A stretch of 47,135 nucleotides of DNA from Selenomonas sp. (GTDB taxonomy: Bacteria; Bacillota; Negativicutes; Selenomonadales; Selenomonadaceae), in the NCBI RefSeq assembly GCF_022771645.1, contig NZ_JALFCU010000087.1:1-47135 (forward strand), given 5' to 3'. Position 1 is the first letter of the stretch; the number at the start of each line of letters is the position of its first letter. Positions 1-7,559 of the stretch are shown here, in pieces. Made by a program: the position numbers and the translations under genes. The notes beneath the pieces are model-generated. The model saw nothing but the letters and a program-made list of their open reading frames with translations, searched no databases and had not been told where the DNA came from.

Positions 1-42
1 TCCACCGCTTCGCGGTCCCCCTTCCCCGAAGGGGAAGGCTTT
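1..42. repeat. Right arm of composite palindromic repeat, cut by window edge
   Basis: This stretch carries the CCACCGCTTCGCGG hairpin and the CTTCCCC-gaa-GGGGAAGG hairpin that form the right arm of the repeat family seen complete at 3161-3420. The left arm would lie before the window. Confidence 0.75.
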
Positions 43-88
43 CTAAGCGTGTGCGATTCCGTGATATCTTTCGAAAGGACCTGATCCT

Positions 89-1231
89 ATGTTCTCTACC
101 TTTTCCCCCAAGCGCTGCCGCGCCCTCACCGCGGCCATCGCCTTTTCCTTCGCAGCCGTCTCGTTCTCCGGCTGCTCTGCTGACATCGGCAGCAGCAGCT
201 CGTCGTCGGGCTCGGCCGCCTCGGGCGCGCCGACATCCGGCATCATGGCCGTGACGAATGCGCCAGCCGTCGACACGTCGGAGATCTCCGACGCGCGCAA
301 CACGCCCGTCGTCCGCGCCGCGAAGGCCATCGGCCCGACCGTCGTCGGCATCACGAACAAGGCCGTCGCGCGCGACTGGTTCAACAACCCCGTCGAGACC
401 GAGGGCGTCGGCTCGGGCGTCATTTTCCGCGCCGACGGCTATATCGTCACGAACAACCACGTCATCGAGGGCGCGAAGGAGCTCATCGTCTCGCTCGCGG
501 ACGGCCGCACGCTGAAGGGCAAGCTCATCGGCGCAGACTCCGTCACCGACCTCGCCGTCGTCAAGGTCGACGCGAAAGACCTGCCCGTCGCTGCGTTCGG
601 CGACAGCGACCAGATCGTCGTCGGCGAACCCGCCATCGCCATCGGCAACCCGATGGGCCTCGAGTTCCAGGGGAGCGTCACGTCCGGCGTCATCAGCGCG
701 CTCAATCGCACGCTCGACATCTCCGACCGCCGCGTCAAGCTCCTGCAGACGGACGCGGCCATCAGCCCGGGCAACTCCGGCGGCGCGCTCGTCAACGCCG
801 ACGGCCAGGTCATCGGCATCAACAGCGCGAAGGTCGCGGCGTCGGGCGTCGAGGGCATGGGCTTTTCCATCCCCATCAACACCGTGCGCACCGTCGTCTC
901 CGAGCTCATGGACAAAGGCTATGTCGCGCGCCCGTACCTCGGCGTCAGCGTCTTCGACCCCGAGAGCGCCGCGCGCTACGGCTACCAGCTCAACATCGAC
1001 AAGGGCGTCTTCGTCTTCAAGGTCACGCTGGACGGCCCCGCGGGCAAGGCGGGCATCCAGCGCGGCGACATCATCCTGAAGATCGACGGCGCAGAAGTGA
1101 ACACCGTCTCCGAGCTCCGCGCGAAGGTCGGCGAGCACGCGATCGGCGACACCGTCAGCGTCACCATCGACCGCAACGGCCACGAACGCGACCTCAGCGT
1201 CACGCTCGAAGAAGTGCCGCAGGACAACTAA
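89..1231 (+). CDS. HtrA/DegP-family serine protease, lipoprotein (S1C)
   Basis: This 380-residue protein is an envelope quality-control protease that degrades misfolded proteins. A hydrophobic N-terminal signal ends in a lipobox (SFSGC, Cys29), so it is probably a lipoprotein, followed by a Ser/Gly/Ala-rich linker. The trypsin-like domain (about 70-275) shows the full triad: His124 in TNNHVIEG, Asp154 in TDLAVV and Ser230 in GNSGGAL. One PDZ domain follows (about 280-375). A single PDZ and this length fit the DegS/DegQ/HtrA group. The start has an AAAGGA ribosome site nine bases upstream. It stands alone, with its own terminator at 1245-1283. The family is certain; the exact subfamily name is not. 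Confidence 0.95.
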   Translation: MFSTFSPKRCRALTAAIAFSFAAVSFSGCSADIGSSSSSSGSAASGAPTSGIMAVTNAPAVDTSEISDARNTPVVRAAKAIGPTVVGITNKAVARDWFNNPVETEGVGSGVIFRADGYIVTNNHVIEGAKELIVSLADGRTLKGKLIGADSVTDLAVVKVDAKDLPVAAFGDSDQIVVGEPAIAIGNPMGLEFQGSVTSGVISALNRTLDISDRRVKLLQTDAAISPGNSGGALVNADGQVIGINSAKVAASGVEGMGFSIPINTVRTVVSELMDKGYVARPYLGVSVFDPESAARYGYQLNIDKGVFVFKVTLDGPAGKAGIQRGDIILKIDGAEVNTVSELRAKVGEHAIGDTVSVTIDRNGHERDLSVTLEEVPQDN

Positions 1232-1244
1232 ACCCACGCATACG

Positions 1245-1283
1245 AAAAGGCAGTTGCAAATTTTGCAACTGCCTTTTCTTTTT
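1245..1283 (+). terminator. Intrinsic terminator of the htrA-like gene
   Basis: AAAGGCAGTTGCAAA pairs with TTTTGCAACTGCCTTT and runs into a T-rich tract. It lies just after the protease stop. Confidence 0.9.
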
Positions 1284-1349
1284 GTATTAGGCCGTGATAT
1301 AATCTGTGCGTTGCCATCCCCAATCCGGCACGGAAAGGGGGTCTCATCT

Positions 1350-1439
1350 ATGCCCATAGAAACATTTCTGATCAACGTCCTTGCTGGACTTGTATCGTGT
1401 GCAGTCTGGTACATGCTCCAGAAATGGTGGGAACGGTAA
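1350..1439 (+). CDS. Candidate type I toxin, 29-residue membrane peptide
   Basis: This 29-codon frame begins MPIETFLINV, has one hydrophobic helix (about residues 6-22) and ends in a charged/aromatic tail (QKWWER). A TATAAT box at 1307-1312 and an AAAGGGGG ribosome site precede it. Its transcript would end at the bidirectional hairpin 1470-1502. An opposing small RNA promoter lies at 1540-1568. The bases CTATGC and AGAAACATTTCTGAT around the start codon (1348-1372) recur at 1511-1531, inside the opposing RNA, so that RNA is complementary to the toxin start. This is the Fst/par type I layout. No sequence homology to a named toxin was recognised, so the function is inferred from architecture. 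Confidence 0.6.
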   Translation: MPIETFLINVLAGLVSCAVWYMLQKWWER

Positions 1440-1467
1440 TGGCAACACGTTCCTGGCCTGTGAAAAT

Positions 1468-1534
1468 GGAAAGAGCCCGCGATGTGCAGTTGCGGGCTCT
1501 TTTCGTCTGCCTATGCAGAAACATTTCTGATGTG
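1468..1534 (-). ncRNA. Candidate antitoxin RNA for the 29-residue peptide
   Basis: A minus-strand promoter at 1540-1568 would start an RNA of about 65 bases near 1533, ending at the hairpin 1470-1502. It carries the complement of CTATGC plus AGAAACATTTCTGAT, giving about 21 base pairs (one 4-base bulge) with the toxin mRNA across its start codon, besides full complementarity in the shared terminator. Confidence 0.6.
1470..1503. terminator. Bidirectional terminator shared by toxin mRNA and antisense RNA
   Basis: AAAGAGCCCGC and GCGGGCTCTTT form an 11-bp stem around an 11-base loop, with T-rich sequence on both sides. Confidence 0.85.
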
Positions 1535-1539
1535 CTTTT

Positions 1540-1568
1540 AGTATATCACGCGAGATTTCTTCTGTCTA
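1540..1568 (-). promoter_or_regulatory. Promoter of candidate antitoxin RNA
   Basis: Read on the minus strand this is TAGACA, a 17-base spacer, then TATACT: a near-consensus housekeeping promoter that points at the toxin frame and not at an annotated gene. Confidence 0.7.
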
Positions 1569-1575
1569 GAAAAAT

Positions 1576-2979
1576 TTACTCTTCCGCAAGCACCGGCGTA
1601 TGTTCCCCATCGTCATGATGGCCGAAGAAGCCAGGCACGAGGGTAAGTGCGCTGACGACGAGGCCGATGAAGAGCGGGCTGACGCTCGTGTGCATGGCGG
1701 CGGCGGCGACGGCGGTCGACGTCGAGAGGATCATCGACGCGAGCGCGACGCGGGCGCTGACGGCGTGCGGGCGGAACACGGCGACGGTCAGCGGCAGGAA
1801 GATGCCACCGCCGCGGAGCGCCATGGAGAGGTAGTTCCAGAACAGCACCTGCGAGCCCTCGTTTGCGAGCGAGAACGCGCAAGCCGCGAGGATGACGCCG
1901 AGCACGACGCAACGGCTGAGGCGGAGTCCGGAGGCCACGTCCGTCGTGTGGAAGAGTTTCGAGAAGATGCCGCGCGTCAGCATCGTGCCGATGCCAAGCG
2001 AGAGGCCGGCGATCGAGCCGACGAGCGAAAGCAGGATGCCACCCATGGCGATCGAGCCGAGCACGGCTGGCGCCTCGCTGAGGAGATACGTCGGCAGCGC
2101 GAGCAGCGGCGCGACCTCGGGGTGCGCGGCGTGCATGTACATGCCGATGAGCGCGCACGGCAGGCCGACGGGAATCGTGATGAGCGCCGCCGTGAACGCG
2201 CCGATGGACGCCGTGCGCGGGTTCGACGCGGAAAAGACCGCCTGGATGTAGCTCTGCGTGCAGAGGACGCCGACGAGGAGCGAGAACACGCTGACGAGCG
2301 CGTTCTGCACGCCGTTGCCGAGGAGCGAGAACCACGGGAACGCGGGGAGCAAAGCGGACACCGCCGCGTCGCCCGAGATGGAGCGCCACGCGAGGATGCC
2401 CGCGAGGAAGAGGCTGCCCCAGAGGATCGCGGCCTTGATCATGCCGCCGACGCCGGCGCTCTTCAGCCCGCCGAAGAAGCCGTAGCACGCGACGAGCGCC
2501 GTGAGCGCGAGCGCCGCCGCCCAGGACGGCAGTCCCGTAAGCGCCGCGAGGATCGCGATGCCCGGCAGGCAGCTCGCGACAGCGGAGAAAAAGATGCCGA
2601 GCGACGAAACGACGGTCGTGAAGTGGCCGGCGCCTTTGCCATAGTTCAAAACAAGGTACTGCGCGATCGTCTCGAGCGCCGTGCCTCTGAGCGGCTTCGC
2701 GTAAAAGAGGCCCATGATGACGAGCGCGAGGCCCGTGCCGATCGTGAACCACCAGGCCGAGAGGCCGACCGTGCCGGCGAGCTGCGCCGTGCCGACCGTC
2801 GCGCCGCCGCCGATGCACGTGCCGGCGATCGTGCCTGCGACCATCGGCACGCCGGCCGAGCGCCCGCCGAGGCTGTAGCCCTCGGCGGAGTGCACGGAAC
2901 GCGCCGCATAGATGCCGCCGCCGAGCGCGAGCGCGATGGTCACGGCCATGAGGACGATCTGGATCATGGAAAGCTGCAT
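1576..2979 (-). CDS. Sodium:solute symporter family (SSS) transporter
   Basis: This 467-residue, about 13-helix integral membrane protein belongs to the SSS/SSF family (PutP, PanF and relatives), which drives solute uptake with sodium. The N-terminal stretch shows the family pattern YSLGGRSAGVPMVAGT followed by GGGATVGTAQLA, an unwound first core helix region. Many small residues line the helices. The substrate cannot be told from sequence. It is monocistronic: the 29-residue peptide module lies downstream and a strong terminator of the preceding gene lies upstream at 3083-3117. A weak purine-rich ribosome site (AACGAAAGAAG) precedes the ATG. Confidence 0.9.
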   Translation of the reverse strand: MQLSMIQIVLMAVTIALALGGGIYAARSVHSAEGYSLGGRSAGVPMVAGTIAGTCIGGGATVGTAQLAGTVGLSAWWFTIGTGLALVIMGLFYAKPLRGTALETIAQYLVLNYGKGAGHFTTVVSSLGIFFSAVASCLPGIAILAALTGLPSWAAALALTALVACYGFFGGLKSAGVGGMIKAAILWGSLFLAGILAWRSISGDAAVSALLPAFPWFSLLGNGVQNALVSVFSLLVGVLCTQSYIQAVFSASNPRTASIGAFTAALITIPVGLPCALIGMYMHAAHPEVAPLLALPTYLLSEAPAVLGSIAMGGILLSLVGSIAGLSLGIGTMLTRGIFSKLFHTTDVASGLRLSRCVVLGVILAACAFSLANEGSQVLFWNYLSMALRGGGIFLPLTVAVFRPHAVSARVALASMILSTSTAVAAAAMHTSVSPLFIGLVVSALTLVPGFFGHHDDGEHTPVLAEE

Positions 2980-3074
2980 GAAACAAGACTTCTTTCGTTA
3001 TGCTTTCACTTGATAGAACTTAGTACCTAGAAAAATCTTGTTGAAATTGCTTGCATGATACCACCGCGCGGCGC

Positions 3075-3117
3075 AAAAAACAAGCCCTTTCCTGGAAAAA
3101 AATTCTAGGAAAGGGCT
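3075..3117 (-). terminator. Intrinsic terminator on the minus strand
   Basis: AGCCCTTTCCT pairs with AGGAAAGGGCT; on the minus strand the stem is followed by a T-rich tract. It would end transcription from the heptose kinase gene after passing through the repeat at 3161-3420. Confidence 0.8.
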
Positions 3118-3160
3118 GTACGAACTCAGATTATGGTTACTCGTCCTACGCCGTATCTAT

Positions 3161-3420
3161 CTGTTGCCGAACGTGACTCCAACTAGCAGCCTCTCCCTCC
3201 GGGAGAGGTGGCGCGCGAAGCGCGACGGAGCGGGTGTCGGAGGTAGACCATGACTACTCGCACAATTGTAATGGCGAAGGTAGCTTGGAAGTTATTACAT
3301 GCCTTCGCCCATACAATCCTGCATATTGTCACTGCCTACCTCCGACACCCTTTCCACCGCTTCGCGGTCCCCCTTCCCCGGAGGGGAAGGCTGCTGTATT
3401 TGTTACGTTCGGCAACGGAT
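3161..3420. repeat. Complete composite palindromic repeat (about 260 bp)
   Basis: Outer ends TTGCCGAACGTGAC and GTTACGTTCGGCAA are inverted. The left arm has a CCTCTCCC/GGGAGAGG hairpin, a GCGCGCGAAGCGCG hairpin and GGTGTCGGAGGTAG; the right arm has the inverse CTACCTCCGACACC, the CCGCTTCGCGG hairpin and CTTCCCCGGAGGGGAAG. The core has inverted copies of TGTAATGGCGAAGG. No transposase frame is present, so this is a non-autonomous, MITE- or BIME-like element. Confidence 0.85.
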
Positions 3421-3458
3421 GAATGTGGAGTCTATTTAATAACTACAATATTTTTGTT

Positions 3459-4457
3459 TCATGCGCGCTCGATGGTGCGCTGGAGCTCTTCCGCGCTGAC
3501 GGTGGCGGTGCCGAGCTTCCTCACGGCGATGCCGGAGGCGTAGTTGCTGAGGCGCGCGGCGTCCGCGGGCGCGATGCCGGAGGCTAAAGCGAGGATGACG
3601 GTCGCGACGCAGGTGTCGCCAGCGCCGGAGACATCGTAGACCTCGCTCTTGTCCGTGACGGGGATGTCGTGGACGGCGCCCGTGCGCTCGACGAGGATCA
3701 TGCCGAGCTCGCCGCGCGTGACGAGGACGCCGTCGGCATGGAGCTCGAGCAGGAGATTTTTCGCGGCGGCGATGATATCGTCCGCGTTTTTCAGCCGGCG
3801 GCCGCTCGCGGCGGCGAGCTCGCTGTCGTTCTGCTTGACGTAGCCGATGCCGGCGAAGCGATGGATGTCGTAGCGCGAGTCGACGATGCTCGGAATGTCG
3901 TGCTTCCGCGCGTAGCGGATGAGCTTTTCCTTCACGGCGTCCGTAATCGTGCCGCTGCCGTAGTCGGAGAGCACGATGCCGTCGACGCCGGGGAGCGCCG
4001 CATCGATGGCGTGCAGCAGCCGCGCCTCCGTCTCGCGCCCGAGCGGCTCGCGGCTCTCGTTGTCGAGGCGGACGATCTGCTGGCTGACAGTCGCACGGCC
4101 GCCCGCGATGATGCGCGTCTTTGAGATGGTCGGGCGCGTCGGGTCGGTGACGAGCCCCGTCGTGTCGACGCCGGCGTCGGCGAGAATGGCGCGCACGCCA
4201 TCGGCATCGGCATCCTTTCCTACGATGCCGACCGCCGTCACGCAGCCACCGAGCGTCGCGCCGTTGTGCACGACGTTCGCCGCGCCGCCCGCGATGATCG
4301 TTTTGCCCGCCTGCTCGAGCACGAGCACGGGCGCCTCGCGCGAGATGCGCGAGATGCGGCCGTCGATGTAGACATCGGCGACGATGTCGCCCGCGACGAG
4401 AATGCGCCGCCCTTGGAGGCGGCCGACGAGCGCCGCGAGTTCCTGTGTGTTTGTCAT
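3459..4457 (-). CDS. rfaE1: D-glycero-beta-D-manno-heptose-7-phosphate kinase (RfaE1-type)
   Basis: This 332-residue PfkB/ribokinase-family enzyme phosphorylates heptose 7-phosphate to the 1,7-bisphosphate, a step in ADP-heptose synthesis for the lipopolysaccharide core. It shows the family features: GDIVADVYIDG near the N-terminus, GGAANVVHN, a substrate-site DYGSG, and the catalytic GAGDT motif. Only the kinase half of bifunctional HldE (about 475 residues) is present; the adenylyltransferase domain must be encoded elsewhere. The ATG chosen has AAAGGATCG upstream. It lies 28 bases after the LptD-like gene in the same direction, so the two probably share a transcript devoted to outer-membrane lipopolysaccharide. 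Confidence 0.92.
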   Translation of the reverse strand: MTNTQELAALVGRLQGRRILVAGDIVADVYIDGRISRISREAPVLVLEQAGKTIIAGGAANVVHNGATLGGCVTAVGIVGKDADADGVRAILADAGVDTTGLVTDPTRPTISKTRIIAGGRATVSQQIVRLDNESREPLGRETEARLLHAIDAALPGVDGIVLSDYGSGTITDAVKEKLIRYARKHDIPSIVDSRYDIHRFAGIGYVKQNDSELAAASGRRLKNADDIIAAAKNLLLELHADGVLVTRGELGMILVERTGAVHDIPVTDKSEVYDVSGAGDTCVATVILALASGIAPADAARLSNYASGIAVRKLGTATVSAEELQRTIERA

Positions 4458-4485
4458 GTCACATACGATCCTTTTTCGATGGTTA

Positions 4486-6060
4486 TCACCACGGCGTGAA
4501 CTGCCACTGCACCTTCCACGTGTTCTGCTTCGAACGATAGCGCAGGATGAGCTGCGCACAATGCATGTCGTGATACCAATAGTAGTCGACGTCGTTCATC
4601 TGGCCGTGCTGCGCGTCCCACTCGCACGCCGCGACGAAGCGGTCGCGATCCGTCATGCGGTAGCTGACGCCGGCCTGCCATTTCTGGTTGTAGTCGTCGA
4701 GGTCATAGTCGAAAATCGAGTTTTCGCTCGTCTGCTTGCGGTACGCGTAGGCGACGTAGCCGGCCCAACGGTTGTCAAACTCGTGGAGCAACGCCGCGTC
4801 CACCCACATGCCGCGGACGGTCGAGTCGTCATAGCTTTCCTTCGTGATGCTGTAGCCGAACGACGGCGTGAAATACCAGCGGTTCGGGAAGACGACGGCC
4901 TCGCGCGAGAAGCCGATCGTATAGACCTGATGATTACTCTCGATGCCCGTCTGCTGGCTCTTCCAGCGGCCGATGGAGTAGCCGAGGCCGTAGCTCCAAT
5001 GCGTGTCCGCAATGCGGTGGCCGTAGCCCCAGCCGAACTCCGGCTTGCGCTTGATCCAGTTTTCATCGCCGTCTTCAAAATAACCATACGAAATGCGGTA
5101 CGCGCCCGCTTTCGGCGAATGCCAGATGATGTCGCCGTGGCTGCGACCGCCGCGGTCGTTCTTCGTCATGAGCTTGCCCGTGAAGCGCGCTTCGACGCGC
5201 GGCGCGATGTCCTTGTGGAGTTCTTCGCGCAGCCAGACGCCGTCGTCCTTGTCATAGCCGACACGCGGCATCCAGTCGCGGTCCGGATTTTCCTCGCCGG
5301 CCTTCACGATGTGGAGGTGCTTCTTCGCGATGACGTTGCCCTTCACGAGGAATTTCGCGTCGTGGTAGACCGTCAGCTTGTCCGGGTAGTACTCGATGTG
5401 CTTCGCGGAGATCATGTAGTCCGGCTGGTTCGCGCTGCACTTCGTCTCCGTGCCGTCGTAAATCTCGATGCGGTCGGGGTAAAATTCGAAGCGCTTGCCC
5501 GTGACGTACTGGTGGTCGACCTTGCCCCGCGCCTCTTCCATCGAGCCCGTGCGCGCGCCGTAACGGTAAAACGCTTTGTAGCCATCGAGGTCGATCTTCG
5601 ACTGCCCCGGCGTCATCTGCACGACGTGCGCCTTGCCCGGGAGCTCGATCTGCTCCGACTTCGTGTTGCCACGCACGGAGTCCTCCGACGCGAACGAATG
5701 CGCGTCCGCCTGCACGATGCGCACGTGGCCGACGGCCGTGAACTCGCCCGTCACCTGGTCATACGTGAGCTCGTCCCCCTCGAACGACGTCGGCGCGGCC
5801 TTCTCCGGATCGACGGGATAGCGCAGATGCTTCTGCATCTCCTGCGCGTCCTGCACCGTCTCGACCTGCGCATCCGTCAAGCGGTTCTCGCGCTCCGTGC
5901 GGTGGCGGTTCTCGATGAAATCGAGCCGGTTCACGCCCGCCGTGTCATCCGCCTCGTACGACGCCTCCGCGACCGGCGCGGCGAACACGCACGGCAAGAC
6001 CGCCGCAGCGAACGCAGCGAGGCCGAGCGGCAACTTTTTATATGGGAAAAGAGATTTCAT
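4486..6060 (-). CDS. LptD/OstA-like outer-membrane protein
   Basis: This 524-residue exported protein has a signal peptide (residues 1-33, cleaved about AEA-SYE). An OstA/LptA-like beta-jellyroll repeat region follows (about 90-240, with FEGDELTYDQVTGEFTAVG and later repeats). The C-terminal half is rich in alternating aromatic strands and ends in an aromatic residue (FTPW), as outer-membrane barrels do. This matches the LptD plan for inserting lipopolysaccharide into the outer membrane, but it is shorter than the proteobacterial protein (about 780). The start was chosen because an AGGAG site precedes it and the signal peptide begins there; longer frames lack a ribosome site. It is co-directional with the heptose kinase, which supports the lipopolysaccharide role. 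Confidence 0.82.
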   Translation of the reverse strand: MKSLFPYKKLPLGLAAFAAAVLPCVFAAPVAEASYEADDTAGVNRLDFIENRHRTERENRLTDAQVETVQDAQEMQKHLRYPVDPEKAAPTSFEGDELTYDQVTGEFTAVGHVRIVQADAHSFASEDSVRGNTKSEQIELPGKAHVVQMTPGQSKIDLDGYKAFYRYGARTGSMEEARGKVDHQYVTGKRFEFYPDRIEIYDGTETKCSANQPDYMISAKHIEYYPDKLTVYHDAKFLVKGNVIAKKHLHIVKAGEENPDRDWMPRVGYDKDDGVWLREELHKDIAPRVEARFTGKLMTKNDRGGRSHGDIIWHSPKAGAYRISYGYFEDGDENWIKRKPEFGWGYGHRIADTHWSYGLGYSIGRWKSQQTGIESNHQVYTIGFSREAVVFPNRWYFTPSFGYSITKESYDDSTVRGMWVDAALLHEFDNRWAGYVAYAYRKQTSENSIFDYDLDDYNQKWQAGVSYRMTDRDRFVAACEWDAQHGQMNDVDYYWYHDMHCAQLILRYRSKQNTWKVQWQFTPW

Positions 6061-6129
6061 GTGTGTCGATAGCTCCTGTCTCTTCTGTTTCGTTCCTTTC
6101 ATTTTATAACAAGCGGCGCGCCGTTGCAA

Positions 6130-6159
6130 TAAAAAACGGCCGCGCTTTCGCGCGACCGT
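6130..6159 (-). terminator. Intrinsic terminator of the exported-protein gene
   Basis: ACGGCCGCGC/GCGCGACCGT stem with a TTTTTT run on the minus strand, placed after the gene at 6176-7111. Confidence 0.85.
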
Positions 6160-6175
6160 GAGATTCCAAAAAAAT

Positions 6176-7111
6176 TTATTCCGCCACGAGCGTCGTCGTG
6201 ACGCCGAAGAGATTTTCGTCGGCGCTCGTCTGCACGTACATCTCCGTGCCAGCCGGGAGGTCGATGTCTTTGCCCTTGACGAACGCGCCGCCGATGATGC
6301 CGATGGGACCGAGGAGGATGATGCCCGCGAGGCTCGCGCCGGCGGCCATCGCGTACTGCTTCATTTCCTCTTTCGCTTCCTCGCCGACGTACGCGTCCGC
6401 GACCGTGCCGTCCATCGACTTCACCTTGTAGTCCGTGAGCTCGAGCTTCGCGTTGCGGCCGAAGTTGCGCGCCTGCTGCACCTTCTCGACGACCGCCGTG
6501 CCCGGCTCGCCCTTTGCAAAGATCAGGCGGCCGTCGACGATGACGTCATCCGCGACCGTGAAGTGCACCGTATCGCCCTTCTTCACGTTCTTCGTCGTGA
6601 CTTCCTCGGCAAGCGCGATCTTCACGAGCGTGTTCGCGGGGACGGTCGTGATCTCAATCGGCAGCTGGTTCTCGCCGAACGCATAATCCGCGAGCGCGCG
6701 GATGCGCTTCGTGTACGTGCCCTCCGACGTCTTGCCGTTCAGCTCCGTCTCCATGTCCGTGATGCGCGTCTGCACCGGCGTCGCGCTGACTTCGTGGCGG
6801 ATCGTCCACTCGATGCCGTTGAGCTCCGCGAGGATGGAAGGCGTCGCCGTGTTCGTGTACATGCTGTCATAAATGGCGTTCGTGCGCGCCATCATCGAGC
6901 CCGTGCGGTGCGTACCGTCGTAATCCTTCTCCAGCTTGTTGATGCGCTCCATGATCGCGCCCGTCTGCGGCTGGCCGTACGTGTCCGTCTCGCAGAGGTC
7001 GAGCTTCGCCTGCACCGTCTCCGGCGTCGCGGCGAAAGACGTCCCCATCGTCGAAACGAGGAACGCCGCAGCGACGAACGCGCTCATGCATTTCTGGAAC
7101 ATGTTCTTCAT
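6176..7111 (-). CDS. Exported protein of unknown function
   Basis: This 311-residue protein starts with a clear signal peptide (cleaved about SFA-ATP). The first half is helical and polar, with repeated short segments such as TGAIMERINKLEKDYDG and TGSMMARTNAIYDSM that resemble degenerate helical repeats. The second half looks like a small beta domain (about 150-235) followed by a Gly/Ile-rich hydrophobic segment (about 245-275) that could insert in a membrane. No family was recognised with confidence. A GAGGAGGG ribosome site lies eight bases before the ATG; a TTG just upstream is in frame but badly spaced. It precedes the LptD-like gene but a strong terminator separates them. Confidence 0.75.
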   Translation of the reverse strand: MKNMFQKCMSAFVAAAFLVSTMGTSFAATPETVQAKLDLCETDTYGQPQTGAIMERINKLEKDYDGTHRTGSMMARTNAIYDSMYTNTATPSILAELNGIEWTIRHEVSATPVQTRITDMETELNGKTSEGTYTKRIRALADYAFGENQLPIEITTVPANTLVKIALAEEVTTKNVKKGDTVHFTVADDVIVDGRLIFAKGEPGTAVVEKVQQARNFGRNAKLELTDYKVKSMDGTVADAYVGEEAKEEMKQYAMAAGASLAGIILLGPIGIIGGAFVKGKDIDLPAGTEMYVQTSADENLFGVTTTLVAE

Positions 7112-7284
7112 CAAAGAATCCCTCCTCGGATTGCTTGTTGTTGGCGAAATATTTTGCTACCTGTCAGTTAAATTCGCGGCAGGCGGAAAAAATCCTGCTT
7201 GTTAAAAAGAAAAAGTTGCGGCAGGGAGCGGAACGTCGAAATCTTCGAATCAAAAGCCTCTACCTTCGAAAAAGTATCATCTAT

Positions 7285-7540
7285 GGCGGAACGTCACTCG
7301 CCCCGAAAGCCTTCCCCTTCGGGGAAGGGGGACCGCGTTAGCGGTGGAAAGGGTGGCGGAGGTAGGAAGCAGCAATTCGCACGATTGTAATGGCGAAGGA
7401 AGTGATAAGTCATTGTGTTCCTTCGACATGACAATCCTGCATCATGTCACGGCCTACCTTCGACACCCGCTCCGTCGCGCTTCGCGCGCCACCTCTCCCG
7501 GAGGGAGAGGCTTTCGGAATTGCCACGCTCGGCAACAGAT
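7285..7540. repeat. Complete composite palindromic repeat
   Basis: Same family as 3161-3420, in the opposite orientation: CTTCCCC/GGGGAAGG arm first, a core with GATTGTAATGGCGAAGG, then the CTCTCCCGGAGGGAGAG arm and an outer end GCCACGCTCGGCAAC. It occupies the gap before hslO. Between 7112 and 7284 only an AT-rich leader for the exported-protein gene is seen. Confidence 0.85.
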
Positions 7541-7559
7541 GGAACGATATTATGATTTG

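Noticed and set aside
1600..3030. Long plus-strand open frame (476 codons) rich in Arg, Glu and Asp
   Set aside because: It is the antisense shadow of the sodium symporter gene in high-GC DNA; its composition is unlike a folded protein and the minus-strand frame is a clear transporter.
3161..3420. Short open frames within the palindromic repeats
   Set aside because: They arise from GC-rich hairpins, change between copies and have no ribosome sites; the repeats look non-coding apart from the mnmE insertion.
3459..6060. Full lipopolysaccharide core operon
   Set aside because: Only the heptose kinase and LptD-like genes are present; no glycosyltransferases or other Lpt genes are in the window.
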